Positions 27,831 through 38,888 of a stretch of 64,000 bases of DNA are shown here, one piece after another. The stretch spans positions 62,001 to 126,000 of the forward strand of contig CALWCA010000003.1 in the NCBI GenBank assembly GCA_944376235.1, read 5' to 3'. This DNA comes from an uncultured Clostridia bacterium. Lineage in GTDB: Bacteria; Bacillota; Clostridia; Oscillospirales; Feifaniaceae. The notes beneath the pieces were generated by a model, which saw only the letters and a program-made list of their open reading frames with translations, searched no databases and was not told where the DNA came from. Numbering within the stretch: the first letter of the stretch is position 1; each line of letters opens with the position of its first letter. A program made the translations under genes and the position numbers.

Positions 27831-29066
27831 GTGCAGCAGGACAGGGCGGCAAAGCGCGTGGTCGTTGTGGGGGCAGGCCCCGCCGGCATGATGGCAGCCG
27901 CCACGGCGGCTTCGCGGGGGCATTGTGTGACGCTGCTTGAAAAAAACCCCATGGCAGGCAAAAAGCTGCTGATTACGGGCAAGGGGCGCTGCAACGTCAC
28001 CACGGCCTGCGACAGGGAGCACTTTTTTGAGCACATCGCCAGAAACCCGAAATTTCTGTATGCCGCCTTTGCCGCCTTTGACAACCGCGACGCCATGGAC
28101 TTTTTTGAAGCGCTGGGTGTGCCGCTCAAGGTGGAGCGCGGGGAGCGGGTATTTCCGAAGTCCGACCGCGCGGCCGACGTGCGCGACGCCCTTGTGCGCC
28201 ACTGCAGGCAGCAGGGGGTGCGCTTTGCGCAGGGCAGGGCTCTCTCGCTGGTGACCCGCGAGGACGGCATTGCCGCCCTGCGTACGCAGGAGGGAGAGCT
28301 CGGGTGTGACGCCGTGATTCTGGCAACCGGCGGCCTTTCCTACCCCGCCACCGGCTCCACGGGAGACGGCTACCGGATGGCGCGGGAGGCAGGACATACC
28401 ATTGTTGACCCAAGGCCCTCCCTGGTGCCGATTGTGACAAGGGAGAGCTGGCCGCAGCGCGTCATGGGACTTTCGCTGCGCAATGTGGCGCTCACCATGT
28501 GGCGCGAAGGGGACAGGCGTCCCCTGTTCCGGGAGCAGGGCGAGCTTCTCTTTACCCACTTTGGCCTCTCGGGCCCCCTGGTGCTGACGGCCTCCACCCT
28601 GATTCGGGAGGGGGAGAGTTTTTCCCTTTCCATCGACTGCAAGCCCGCGCTGACGCCCCAGCAGCTCAATGCCCGCCTGCTGCGTGACTTTGCCGAATTT
28701 TCCAACAGGGATTTTTCCAACGCCCTGGACAAGCTGCTTCCCAAAAAGCTGATCCCGATTGTGGTCGAGCTTTCGGGCATTCCGCCCGCCGCCAAGGTGC
28801 ACTCGCTCACCAAAGAGCAGAGAAAACGGCTGGTTGAGCTTGTAAAGGGAATCCCTCTTACAGTCGAAGGTCTGCGACCTATTGAAGAAGCCATTGTCAC
28901 GGCGGGCGGGGTTTCGACAAAGGAGGTCGATTCCAGGACCATGCAGTCGAAGATTGTAAAGGGATTATACTTTGCAGGTGAGCTGCTGGACTTGGACGCC
29001 ACGACCGGAGGATTCAACCTTCAGATCGCCTATTCCACGGGATTTTTGGCCGGCAGCTCGGTATAG
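27831..29066 (+). CDS. BaiN/HI0933 family FAD-dependent oxidoreductase
   Basis: A 411-residue flavoprotein of the HI0933 family. The FAD dinucleotide motif is VVVGAGPAGMMAA at about 9-21, followed by GKKLLITGKGRCNVT, a family signature, then ILATGGLSYPATGSTGDGY and the C-terminal GELLDLDATTGGFNLQIA, which closes on FAD. The family is called BaiN where it reduces bile-acid intermediates, but most members have no proven substrate. GTG 27831 is used with GAAGGGT upstream. It is in the rluB-cmk operon-like run. Confidence 0.85.
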   Translation: MQQDRAAKRVVVVGAGPAGMMAAATAASRGHCVTLLEKNPMAGKKLLITGKGRCNVTTACDREHFFEHIARNPKFLYAAFAAFDNRDAMDFFEALGVPLKVERGERVFPKSDRAADVRDALVRHCRQQGVRFAQGRALSLVTREDGIAALRTQEGELGCDAVILATGGLSYPATGSTGDGYRMAREAGHTIVDPRPSLVPIVTRESWPQRVMGLSLRNVALTMWREGDRRPLFREQGELLFTHFGLSGPLVLTASTLIREGESFSLSIDCKPALTPQQLNARLLRDFAEFSNRDFSNALDKLLPKKLIPIVVELSGIPPAAKVHSLTKEQRKRLVELVKGIPLTVEGLRPIEEAIVTAGGVSTKEVDSRTMQSKIVKGLYFAGELLDLDATTGGFNLQIAYSTGFLAGSSV

Positions 29067-29145
29067 GCAGGGGCCGGTGTGTAGGAAAGCAAAAGAGGGT
29101 TTCGCAGCGCAAATCGGCGCGGACTTTTGAGAGGAGACATTTGCC

Positions 29146-29835
29146 GTGAGCAACTTCAACATCGCCATCGACGGCCCGTCGGGAGCGGGAAAGAGCACCC
29201 TGGCGCGACGTCTGGCAAGGCGCTTTGGCATGACCTATGTGGACACGGGGGCCATGTATCGGGCCATTGCCCTGTATATGCACCGTCTGGGGATTGACTG
29301 TGCCGACCGGGAAGCGGTAATAAAGCATCTGGGGGAGGTGCAGGTCACGCTGGAGTACGGGGAAGAGGGGCAAAGGGTGCTGCTGTGCGGGCAGGACGTT
29401 TCGCAGGACATCCGTCACCACGAGATTTCAGAGTGCACCTCCAAGGTCTCCGTCATCCCCGAGGTGCGGGAGTATCTGACCGACATGCAGCGCAGCCTTG
29501 CCAAAACCAAAAGCTGCATCATGGACGGCCGCGACATCGGGACGGTGGTGCTGCCCCATGCGGATTTGAAAATTTTTCTCACCGCCTCCCCGGAGGATCG
29601 GGCGCGGCGGCGTCACAAGGAGCTGGCGCAGAAGGGGGAGGAGCTGCCCTTTGAGCAGGTTTTGGCAGACATCCGCCAAAGAGATGAGCGTGACAGCAGC
29701 CGTACCGTAGCGCCTCTTCGTCCGGCGAAGGACAGTGTGATTGTGGACACGACCGGCAACACGCTGGAGCAATCGGCGGAACAACTTGAGAAAATTCTCG
29801 TCAAATATTTGGGAGTCTCTCCCGTTTCCGACTGA
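29146..29835 (+). CDS. cmk: Cytidylate kinase
   Basis: Phosphorylates CMP and dCMP. The 229-residue protein has P-loop GPSGAGKST (about residues 9-17), the substrate motif DTGAMYRA, MDGRDIGTVVLPHADLK for CMP binding and a lid with RARRRHKEL. GTG 29146 follows GAGGAG. In many Firmicutes cmk lies next to ispH or rpsA, and here the IspH-S1 fusion follows. Confidence 0.95.
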   Translation: MSNFNIAIDGPSGAGKSTLARRLARRFGMTYVDTGAMYRAIALYMHRLGIDCADREAVIKHLGEVQVTLEYGEEGQRVLLCGQDVSQDIRHHEISECTSKVSVIPEVREYLTDMQRSLAKTKSCIMDGRDIGTVVLPHADLKIFLTASPEDRARRRHKELAQKGEELPFEQVLADIRQRDERDSSRTVAPLRPAKDSVIVDTTGNTLEQSAEQLEKILVKYLGVSPVSD

Positions 29836-30003
29836 TGTTTTTTCCGGCAGGGCCGGCGGGAGTCTTGCCGGATGGAAAAGGCATGCTTTTTTTGGGGGGT
29901 GCCGCCGAGGCGGCCGTCTTTGGGGCATGGGCCCTACGCGCAGCCTCTCAAAAATGGCAAAACGCCGGCAAACAGCAATGCTTGAAGGAGGAAGGGGACG
30001 GAC

Positions 30004-32109
30004 ATGCAGATTACGGTTGCCAAAACGGCGGGCTTTTGCTTTGGGGTGCAGCGCGCTGTGGACGAAATTTTTTCGCTGCTTGAGCGTGAAAGACGCCCGG
30101 TGGTTACATTAGGGCCCATCATCCACAACCCGCAGATTACGCAGCGCTTAGAGCAACGGGGCGTGCGCATCGTGGAGGAGGTGCCGCAGGCGCCCTTTGA
30201 AGGCGTGGTTGTGCTGCGAAGCCACGGGGTTCCAAAGCAGTGCTACGAACAGCTGGAGCAAAGGAATATCGAATATCTCGATTTGACCTGTCCCTTTGTG
30301 GAGCGCATTCACCGCGTGGTTCAGGAGGGGGCGCAGGAGGGCCGCAGGGTGTTGATTATCGGCCACGCCGAGCATCCCGAGGTGGTGGGAATCCGCTCCT
30401 TTGCGCCGGACAACAGGGTCTTTGCGTCGCTTGACGAGCTGAAAGCCTATACCCAGCAGGAGCCTTTTGCAAAGGAGCTGCCCACGCTGCTGGTTGTTCA
30501 GACCACCTTTGATGTGACGGCCTGGGGAAATTGTCGGAACTTTGTTGAAAAAGTATATACAAATGCGAGGATATCTGATACAATATGCTATGCGACTGAG
30601 AACAGGCAGAAGGAAGCTGCTGCCCTTGCAGCGGACAGCGAAGTGATGCTTGTGATTGGCGGACGGCATAGCTCAAACACCACAAGGCTTTACGAGCTTT
30701 GCCAGCGGCACTGTCCACGGGCGATGCTGGTGGAGTCTGCCAGCGAAATCCCTGAGGATGCCTTTTCTCCGGGGATGAAGGTCGGCATTACGGCGGGAGC
30801 TTCCACGCCCGCTGATGTAATAAAGGAGGCTGCAAGTAAAATGTTTGACATCAATGAGACCATGGAGAACAACGAGGCCATGGAGAACAACGCGGTGGAG
30901 ACCGTGGACGAGAACGCGGAATTGTCGTTCGAGCAACTGCTGGAGGATTCGCTGCTCACTTTAAATACAGGGGATAGGGTCAAGGTTACGATCGTTTCGA
31001 TTGGGCCGACCGAGATTCAGGTGGATCTCGGCACCAAGCACACGGCCTACATTCCCATCAGCGAGCTCAGTGACGATCCCAATGCAAAGCCAGAGGACAT
31101 TGTCAAGCCGGGCGACGAGGTCGAGGCCTTTGTCGTGCGCGTCAACGACGTGGAGGGCACCATCATGCTGTCCAAGAAGCGGGTCGACGCCATCAAGGGC
31201 TGGGATGAAATCGAGGCGGCTGTGGACTCCGGCGCCGTGATGGAGGGCACCGTCGTTGAGGTGGTCAAGGGCGGCATCATCGCCCTGTGCAACGGCACGC
31301 GTGTCTTCATCCCCGGCTCCCAGGTTCCCGGCGGACGCGATGCCGACCACTCCGGGCTGGTGGGCACCACCCAGCAGTTTAAGATTCTGGAAGTCAACCG
31401 CAAGCGCCGCCGCGTCATCGGCTCCATCCGCGCGATCGCCAGAGAGGCGAGAAAGGCCGCCGAGGAGAAGTTCTGGGCCGAGGCTGAGATCGGCAAGCAC
31501 TACAACGGCGTGGTCAAGTCGCTGACCTCGTACGGCGCCTTTGTGGACGTCGGCGGGGTGGACGGCATGATCCACCTGTCCGAGCTGTCGTGGAACAAGA
31601 TCCGCCATCCCTCCGAGGTGGTCTCGGTGGGCGACGAGATTGAAGTGTATATTAAGGACCTCGACCCCGAGAGAAAGCGCATTTCGCTGGGCTACAAGAA
31701 CCTGCAGCCCAATCCCTGGGATCAGCTCAAGGAAATTTATAAAGAGGGCGACGTGGCACATGTCAAGATTGTCAAGCTCATGCCCTTTGGCGCCTTTGCC
31801 GAGCTCATCCCCGGCATTGACGGCCTGATTTACATTTCTCAGATTTCCACCCGCCGCATTGACAAGCCCTCCTCCGTTTTGGCGGTGGGCGATGAGGTCG
31901 ATGTCAAGATTGTCTCGATTGACTACGACGCCATGAGAGTCAATCTCTCGATCCGCGCTCTGCTGGAAGAGGGCGGCATTGCCGCCGAGGCGGCGCAGGC
32001 GGCAAGAGCCGAGGCCGAGGAGGCTGATGTGCAGCCCCAGGAAGAGCCTGCTGCCGAGACTGCCGAAGAGGCTGCCGAGCAGCCGGAAGAAGCTCCTGTG
32101 GAGCAGTAA
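30004..32109 (+). CDS. ispH: IspH (HMBPP reductase) fused to a four-S1-domain ribosomal protein S1-like region
   Basis: The N-terminal 280 residues are 4-hydroxy-3-methylbut-2-enyl diphosphate reductase, the last MEP-pathway step giving IPP and DMAPP; the three 4Fe-4S cysteines are Cys12, Cys96 and Cys195. The rest (about 320-660) holds four S1 RNA-binding domains, for example VKSLTSYGAFVDVGGVDGMIHLSEL, and a Glu/Ala-rich acidic tail. This fusion is known in clostridia and probably supplies the S1-like protein. The reading frame runs through without a break. AGGAGG lies before the ATG. Confidence 0.95.
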   Translation: MQITVAKTAGFCFGVQRAVDEIFSLLERERRPVVTLGPIIHNPQITQRLEQRGVRIVEEVPQAPFEGVVVLRSHGVPKQCYEQLEQRNIEYLDLTCPFVERIHRVVQEGAQEGRRVLIIGHAEHPEVVGIRSFAPDNRVFASLDELKAYTQQEPFAKELPTLLVVQTTFDVTAWGNCRNFVEKVYTNARISDTICYATENRQKEAAALAADSEVMLVIGGRHSSNTTRLYELCQRHCPRAMLVESASEIPEDAFSPGMKVGITAGASTPADVIKEAASKMFDINETMENNEAMENNAVETVDENAELSFEQLLEDSLLTLNTGDRVKVTIVSIGPTEIQVDLGTKHTAYIPISELSDDPNAKPEDIVKPGDEVEAFVVRVNDVEGTIMLSKKRVDAIKGWDEIEAAVDSGAVMEGTVVEVVKGGIIALCNGTRVFIPGSQVPGGRDADHSGLVGTTQQFKILEVNRKRRRVIGSIRAIAREARKAAEEKFWAEAEIGKHYNGVVKSLTSYGAFVDVGGVDGMIHLSELSWNKIRHPSEVVSVGDEIEVYIKDLDPERKRISLGYKNLQPNPWDQLKEIYKEGDVAHVKIVKLMPFGAFAELIPGIDGLIYISQISTRRIDKPSSVLAVGDEVDVKIVSIDYDAMRVNLSIRALLEEGGIAAEAAQAARAEAEEADVQPQEEPAAETAEEAAEQPEEAPVEQ

Positions 32110-32172
32110 GCGCGGCGCCGGCATCCTGCCGCAGTGTGGCAGGATATCAAAAAAAACATCTTACAAGCTTTC

Positions 32173-32209
32173 AAGAGCGGGCAGCTTTTGCTGCCCGCTC
32201 TTTGCTTTT
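32173..32209 (+). terminator. Terminator after ispH-S1
   Basis: A 13-bp perfect stem AAGAGCGGGCAGC with loop TTTT and a following T-rich stretch. A smaller hairpin at 32123-32145 precedes it. Confidence 0.85.
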
Positions 32210-32518
32210 GGAAAAGAGAAGCCTGCAAAAAAATTGGAGGCCGCCCCTGCTCTCTGCGGCGCCGCCTGTGGCATGGCTCTGCCCCCGACGCCGGCCGCCC
32301 GCCCTTGTGCCCGGCCCCAGACAGAGGGAGCCGGCTGCCCCTTCTTTTGGAAAGCGGCGTCCTTTAGGCAGAATTTTCGCGGCAGGGATGTCAAACTCCG
32401 GCAGGCGCTGCCGAAGGTGGAAAATTTCAGCACTATTTTACAGGTATTTTGATGAAAAAAGAGAGCGTTTGACACGTCTTTGGCCTGAGCGACATAGGAT
32501 AAAGCCGGAGGTGAGGGC
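32210..32518. other. Intergenic region before yunB, no gene seen
   Basis: About 310 bases with no credible gene on either strand. A TTGACA lies near 32469 but its spacing to a TAGGAT-like box is 20 bp, so the yunB promoter is not clear. YunB is sporulation-controlled in Bacillus, so a sigma-E type promoter would be expected; I could not place one. Confidence 0.45.
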
Positions 32519-33220
32519 ATGCAGGTGCGTCGGCGCAGAGGGTTGCAAAAGGGCCGGGGCAGAAAACTGCCCCTCGCTGCGGTGCTGGGGCTTTTTCTTT
32601 TGGGCGGATGCCTGCTGCTGGCGCTGATTAACGGCAGGGTGAGGCCGGTGCTTGAGACGGTGGGCACTTCGCGTGCCAAGGCCATTGCCAACGCCTCCAT
32701 CATGCGCGCGATTGAGGCCGAGCTCAAGGAGAATGCGCAGGATTATACGGATCTTGTCACGCTGCAAAGGGGAGAAAACGGGGAAATTTCGGTTGTGACC
32801 AGCAACATCGTCAAAATCAACCAGCTCAAGGCCCGCATCAGCGAGCGCGTGCAGGAAAACCTCACGCTCGACCTCATCCGGGTCTCCATTCCCCTGGGAA
32901 ATCTGATAGGCGGAGACATCTTTTCGGGGCGCGGGCCCTCCATCAGCTTCAAGCTGCTGCCCTACGGCAGCGTGGTGGTCGACGTTTCCAACGAATTCAC
33001 CTCGGCCGGCATCAATCAGACGCTGCACCGCATTGTGCTGACCGTGTCTGCCGGCCTGAGCATCGTACTGCCGCTCTCCTCGGTCAACGCCACGGTGCAG
33101 TCTGGCGTGGTGGTGGCCGAGACCATCATCGTGGGAGGCGTTCCCGAACGGTATGCCACCTATGGGGCAGGGGAAGCGCTTGCCCAGACCGACGCGCTGC
33201 TCATGATGGAGGAGGACTGA
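32519..33220 (+). CDS. yunB: Sporulation protein YunB
   Basis: A 233-residue protein with a basic N-terminus, one membrane helix (LAAVLGLFLLGGCLLLALI) and a large extracytoplasmic domain. The family signature RVRPVLETVGTSRAKAIAN and the later RVSIPLGNLIGGDIFSGRGP are conserved in YunB, which is under sigma-E in Bacillus and aids spore formation. The ATG follows GGAGGTGAGG. It is followed by ligA, which has its own promoter. Confidence 0.9.
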   Translation: MQVRRRRGLQKGRGRKLPLAAVLGLFLLGGCLLLALINGRVRPVLETVGTSRAKAIANASIMRAIEAELKENAQDYTDLVTLQRGENGEISVVTSNIVKINQLKARISERVQENLTLDLIRVSIPLGNLIGGDIFSGRGPSISFKLLPYGSVVVDVSNEFTSAGINQTLHRIVLTVSAGLSIVLPLSSVNATVQSGVVVAETIIVGGVPERYATYGAGEALAQTDALLMMEED

Positions 33221-33252
33221 AAAAACTCCTCATGAAAAATAAAAGCTGCCTC

Positions 33253-33281
33253 TTGGATAAGTTTGGCGGATATGATACAAT
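33253..33281 (+). promoter_or_regulatory. Sigma-A promoter of ligA-gatCAB
   Basis: TTGGAT (33253-33258) and TACAAT (33276-33281) with a 17-bp spacer, about 60 bases before the ligA ATG. Confidence 0.7.
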
Positions 33282-33288
33282 ACTTTGA

Positions 33289-35615
<2,327 letters not shown>

Positions 35616-35626
35616 GGGGAGCGGCC

Positions 35627-37084
35627 ATGGAATTGTATGAAAAGATGGGGTATGAGCTGCAGGAGCTCATTGTCAAAAAAGAGGTGTCGGCGCGCGAAGT
35701 GACCGACAGTTTTCTCTCCCGCATCGACGCGGTGGAGGGCAAGGTCAAGAGTTTTCTGACCCTTTTGCCCGACTCGGCACGGGCGCAGGCCGACGAGGTG
35801 GACGCCCTGGTGGCGAGGGGCGAGCAACTGCCGCCCCTGGCGGGTCTGCCCATTGCCATCAAGGACAACATCTGCACCGAAGGGGTGCTCACCACCTGTG
35901 CATCCAAGATGCTCTACAATTTTGTTCCGCCCTACGACGCCACGGTCATCACCCGCATGAAGCAAAGCCACATGCCCATTTTGGGAAAGACCAATCTCGA
36001 CGAATTTGCCATGGGCTCCTCCTGTGAGAATTCGGCCTTTCAGAAGACGAGGAATCCCTACGACCTAAATCGCGTTCCGGGCGGCTCTTCGGGCGGCTCG
36101 GCGGCGGCGGTGGCGGCGGCGCAGGCTCCCTTCGCCGTGGGAAGCGATACCGGCGGCTCGATTCGTCAGCCCGCCTGCATCACGGGCATCGTGGGCCTCA
36201 AGCCCTCCTACGGCGCCGTCTCGCGCTATGGGCTGGTGGCCTTCGGCTCCTCGCTCGACCAGATTGGGCCCATGACGCGCTGCGTCAGGGACAACGCCAT
36301 GCTCTTTGACCTTCTGGCCGGGCCCGACGAGATGGATTCCACCAGCGCCCGCATTTCAAGAAAGCCCATTGCCCCCGACCTCAAGGTGGACGTCAAGGGA
36401 CTGCGCATCGGGCTTCCTAAGGAGTTTTTCGGCGAGGGCATCGACCCTGGCGTGCGCGCCTGCATCATGGAGGCCGCGCAGCAGTATCAGCGCATGGGGG
36501 CGCAGCTTGTGGAAGTGGAGCTGCCCTTTGCGCAGTATGCGCTGCCGACCTACTACATCGTGTCGTCGGCCGAGGCCTCTTCCAATCTGGCGCGCTTTGA
36601 CGGCGTGAAATACGGCTACCGCTCCGAGCATTACGACGGGCTGATCGATCTGTATTTCAAGAGCCGCAGCGAGGGCTTTGGCCCTGAGGTGCGCCGCCGC
36701 ATCATGCTGGGCACCTATGTGCTGGCCTCGGGCTATTACGACGCCTACTACAAGCGTGCACAGCTCATGCGCGTCAAGCTCAAGCAGGTCTATGACGAGG
36801 CTTTTGAGCACTGTGACGTGATGCTGACCCCCGCCTCGCCCACCGTGGCCTTTCGCCTCGGGGAGAAGGAGAGCGACCCGCTTGCCATGTATTTGTCGGA
36901 CATCTGCACCGTGAGCATCAACATGGTTGAGCTACCCGCGCTGGTGCTGCCCTGCGGCACCGTGGAGGGGCTTCCCATGGGCATGCAGCTCATTGGAAGG
37001 AAGTTTTCCGAAGAGCTGCTTTACAACGTGGCCTATTCCTTTGAACAGGCCACCGGCCTGGGCTGGACATGCCCCAAACTGTGA
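35627..37084 (+). CDS. gatA: Asp/Glu-tRNA amidotransferase subunit A
   Basis: The glutaminase/amidase subunit that releases ammonia for transamidation of Glu-tRNA-Gln. The amidase-signature catalytic triad is complete: Lys79 in AIKDNI, Ser154 in GGSSGGS and Ser178 in DTGGSIRQPA. At 485 residues it is full length. Because asnS is also present, the complex here is probably devoted to Gln-tRNA; no glnS was seen in the window. Confidence 0.97.
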   Translation: MELYEKMGYELQELIVKKEVSAREVTDSFLSRIDAVEGKVKSFLTLLPDSARAQADEVDALVARGEQLPPLAGLPIAIKDNICTEGVLTTCASKMLYNFVPPYDATVITRMKQSHMPILGKTNLDEFAMGSSCENSAFQKTRNPYDLNRVPGGSSGGSAAAVAAAQAPFAVGSDTGGSIRQPACITGIVGLKPSYGAVSRYGLVAFGSSLDQIGPMTRCVRDNAMLFDLLAGPDEMDSTSARISRKPIAPDLKVDVKGLRIGLPKEFFGEGIDPGVRACIMEAAQQYQRMGAQLVEVELPFAQYALPTYYIVSSAEASSNLARFDGVKYGYRSEHYDGLIDLYFKSRSEGFGPEVRRRIMLGTYVLASGYYDAYYKRAQLMRVKLKQVYDEAFEHCDVMLTPASPTVAFRLGEKESDPLAMYLSDICTVSINMVELPALVLPCGTVEGLPMGMQLIGRKFSEELLYNVAYSFEQATGLGWTCPKL

Positions 37085-37095
37085 GGAGGGGAACC

Positions 37096-38538
37096 ATGAA
37101 ATACGAAGCAGTGATCGGCATTGAAATGCATGCCGAGCTCAATACAAAGACCAAGATTTTCTGCGGCTGCAAGACCGACTACGGCGCACAGGTCAACACC
37201 CAGTGCTGTCCCATCTGTATCGGCCTGCCCGGCACGCTGCCCACTCTCAACAAAAAGGTGGTGGAATACGCCGTGCGCATGGGCCTTGCCTGCGGCTGCA
37301 CCATCAACAAGGAGACCAAGCACGACCGCAAGAACTACTTTTATCCCGACTTGCCCAAGGCCTATCAAATCAGCCAGTATGACATTCCCCTGTGCGAAAA
37401 CGGAGAGATCTCCTTTTATGTGGGGGAGGACAAAAAGACGGTGCGCATCCGCCGCATCCACATCGAAGAGGACGCCGGAAAGCTGCTGCACGACAACCGC
37501 TTCTCCGGCACTCTGGTCGACTTCAACCGATGCGGCATCCCGCTCATCGAAATTGTCAGCCAGCCCGACATGCACTCTCCCGAAGAGGCGAGGGCCTATC
37601 TGGAGGCCCTCAAGGCGGTGCTGGAGTGCCTTGGCATCTGCAACTGCCGCATGCAGGAGGGCAACATCCGCTGCGATGTCAACGTCTCCATCCGCCCGGC
37701 AGGCAGCGAGCAGCTCGGCAACCGTGTGGAGATGAAAAACGTCAACACCTTCTCGGGCGCCGTGCGCGGCATCGAATATGAAATCGCGCGCCAGATTGAG
37801 GTGGTGGAGGCCGGGGGCCACATCGAGCAGGAGACCCGCCGGTGGGACGACGACCGGGGCGAGAGCCTGTCTATGCGCTCCAAGGAGGACGCGCAGGACT
37901 ACCGTTACTTCCCCGAGCCCGACCTTGTGCCCATCCGTCTGGACGACGCCTATGTGGAAGGCATCCGCAGCAGCCTGCCCGAGCTGCCGATCTCCAAATA
38001 TGAGCGCTACTGGAAAGAAAACGGGCTGACGCCCTACGAGGCCTCGATGCTGTCCACCGACAAGGACAAGGCCGCTTTCTTCGAGGCCTGCCTGGAGAAG
38101 GACGCCACGCTTGCCAAGCAAATCTGCAACTGGATTTTGGGAGACATCGCCAAGCTGCAAAACGAGAGGGGCTGCACCGTGCAGTCGCTGGGCATCGACC
38201 CGGCCGCCCTGTGCGAGCTCATTGTGCTGACCCAAAAGGGCACGCTTTCCTCCACCTCGGCCAAGACGGTGTTTGACGAGATGCTGTCCACCGGAAAGGC
38301 GCCCGGCGTCATCGTCGAGGAGAAGGGGCTGGCCCAGGTCAATGACGAGCAGGCACTTTTGGGTATTGTCGAAGAGGTGCTGGCGGCAAATGCCGGCCCC
38401 GTGCAGGACTATCACGGCGGCAAGACCAATGTGCTGGGCTTTTTGGTGGGCCAGTGCATGAAGCGCAGCAAGGGAAAGGGAAATCCACAGCTTTTCAACA
38501 AGCTGCTGGCGCAAAAATTAAACGAGCAAAAAGAATAA
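37096..38538 (+). CDS. gatB: Asp/Glu-tRNA amidotransferase subunit B
   Basis: The kinase/amidotransferase subunit, 480 residues. It starts YEAVIGIEMHAELNTKTKIFCGC, with the zinc-site cysteines and QCCPICIGLPGTLP, has HDRKNYFYPDLPKAYQISQ for tRNA-acceptor recognition and a helical tail (YqeY-like) from about residue 320. ATG 37096 follows GAGGAGGGG. A long hairpin follows the stop almost at once. Confidence 0.97.
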   Translation: MKYEAVIGIEMHAELNTKTKIFCGCKTDYGAQVNTQCCPICIGLPGTLPTLNKKVVEYAVRMGLACGCTINKETKHDRKNYFYPDLPKAYQISQYDIPLCENGEISFYVGEDKKTVRIRRIHIEEDAGKLLHDNRFSGTLVDFNRCGIPLIEIVSQPDMHSPEEARAYLEALKAVLECLGICNCRMQEGNIRCDVNVSIRPAGSEQLGNRVEMKNVNTFSGAVRGIEYEIARQIEVVEAGGHIEQETRRWDDDRGESLSMRSKEDAQDYRYFPEPDLVPIRLDDAYVEGIRSSLPELPISKYERYWKENGLTPYEASMLSTDKDKAAFFEACLEKDATLAKQICNWILGDIAKLQNERGCTVQSLGIDPAALCELIVLTQKGTLSSTSAKTVFDEMLSTGKAPGVIVEEKGLAQVNDEQALLGIVEEVLAANAGPVQDYHGGKTNVLGFLVGQCMKRSKGKGNPQLFNKLLAQKLNEQKE

Positions 38539-38540
38539 GC

Positions 38541-38590
38541 AAAAGGGCCTTGCGAAGGATTTTCCTTCGCAAGGCCCTTTTTATTTTGAG
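38541..38590 (+). terminator. Strong terminator after gatB
   Basis: A 19-bp perfect stem (38541-38559 with 38563-38581), TTT loop and a T-rich tail, starting 2 bases after the gatB stop. Confidence 0.9.
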
Positions 38591-38888
38591 GGGGAAGGCC
38601 GATGACGAGAAAGGGCCTTTTCCAAAGGGCGCGCAAGCTCAGGGAAAGCCGGATACCGGCAGAGGGCTTTTTGGAGGGAAGAAGGGCATCGTCAAGACAA
38701 AAAAAGCGCAGGCAGGGGCCTGCGCTTTTTTTGCTGCAAGCAAGAGGGACACGGAAAAAGAGGCTGGGGGAAGAGGACTTGGACAGAGCGAAAAGCCCTG
38801 CGGCTGATTGTCCCAAAAAGTGCGGTTCTATGGTGGGACAAACAGGCATAAGAATTAGCAAACAAACGCAGACAAGGAGGGAAAGCCC
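38591..38888. other. Intergenic region before spoIIIA, no gene seen
   Basis: About 300 bases. It contains a second terminator-like hairpin (38699-38732) and, nearer the operon, a CATA-containing box at 38847-38854 14 bases after TTCTATG (38826-38832), only faintly like a sigma-E promoter. I see no convincing gene. Confidence 0.45.
38699..38732. terminator. Bidirectional hairpin with A/T runs
   Basis: AGCGCAGGC pairs with GCCTGCGCT around AGGG, flanked by a run of As on the left and Ts on the right. No gene ends nearby on either strand, so it may be a second barrier after gatB. Confidence 0.65.

Noticed and set aside
29835-30083. 82-codon frame between cmk and ispH
   Set aside because: It overlaps the ispH start in another frame, has low-complexity Gly/Ala content and no ribosome binding site.
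38699-38732. Dispersed repeat shared with the terminator at 2101-2141
   Set aside because: Both hairpins have a GCGCAGG core, but the arms beyond it differ; this is likely convergence of GC-rich terminators, not a repeat family.
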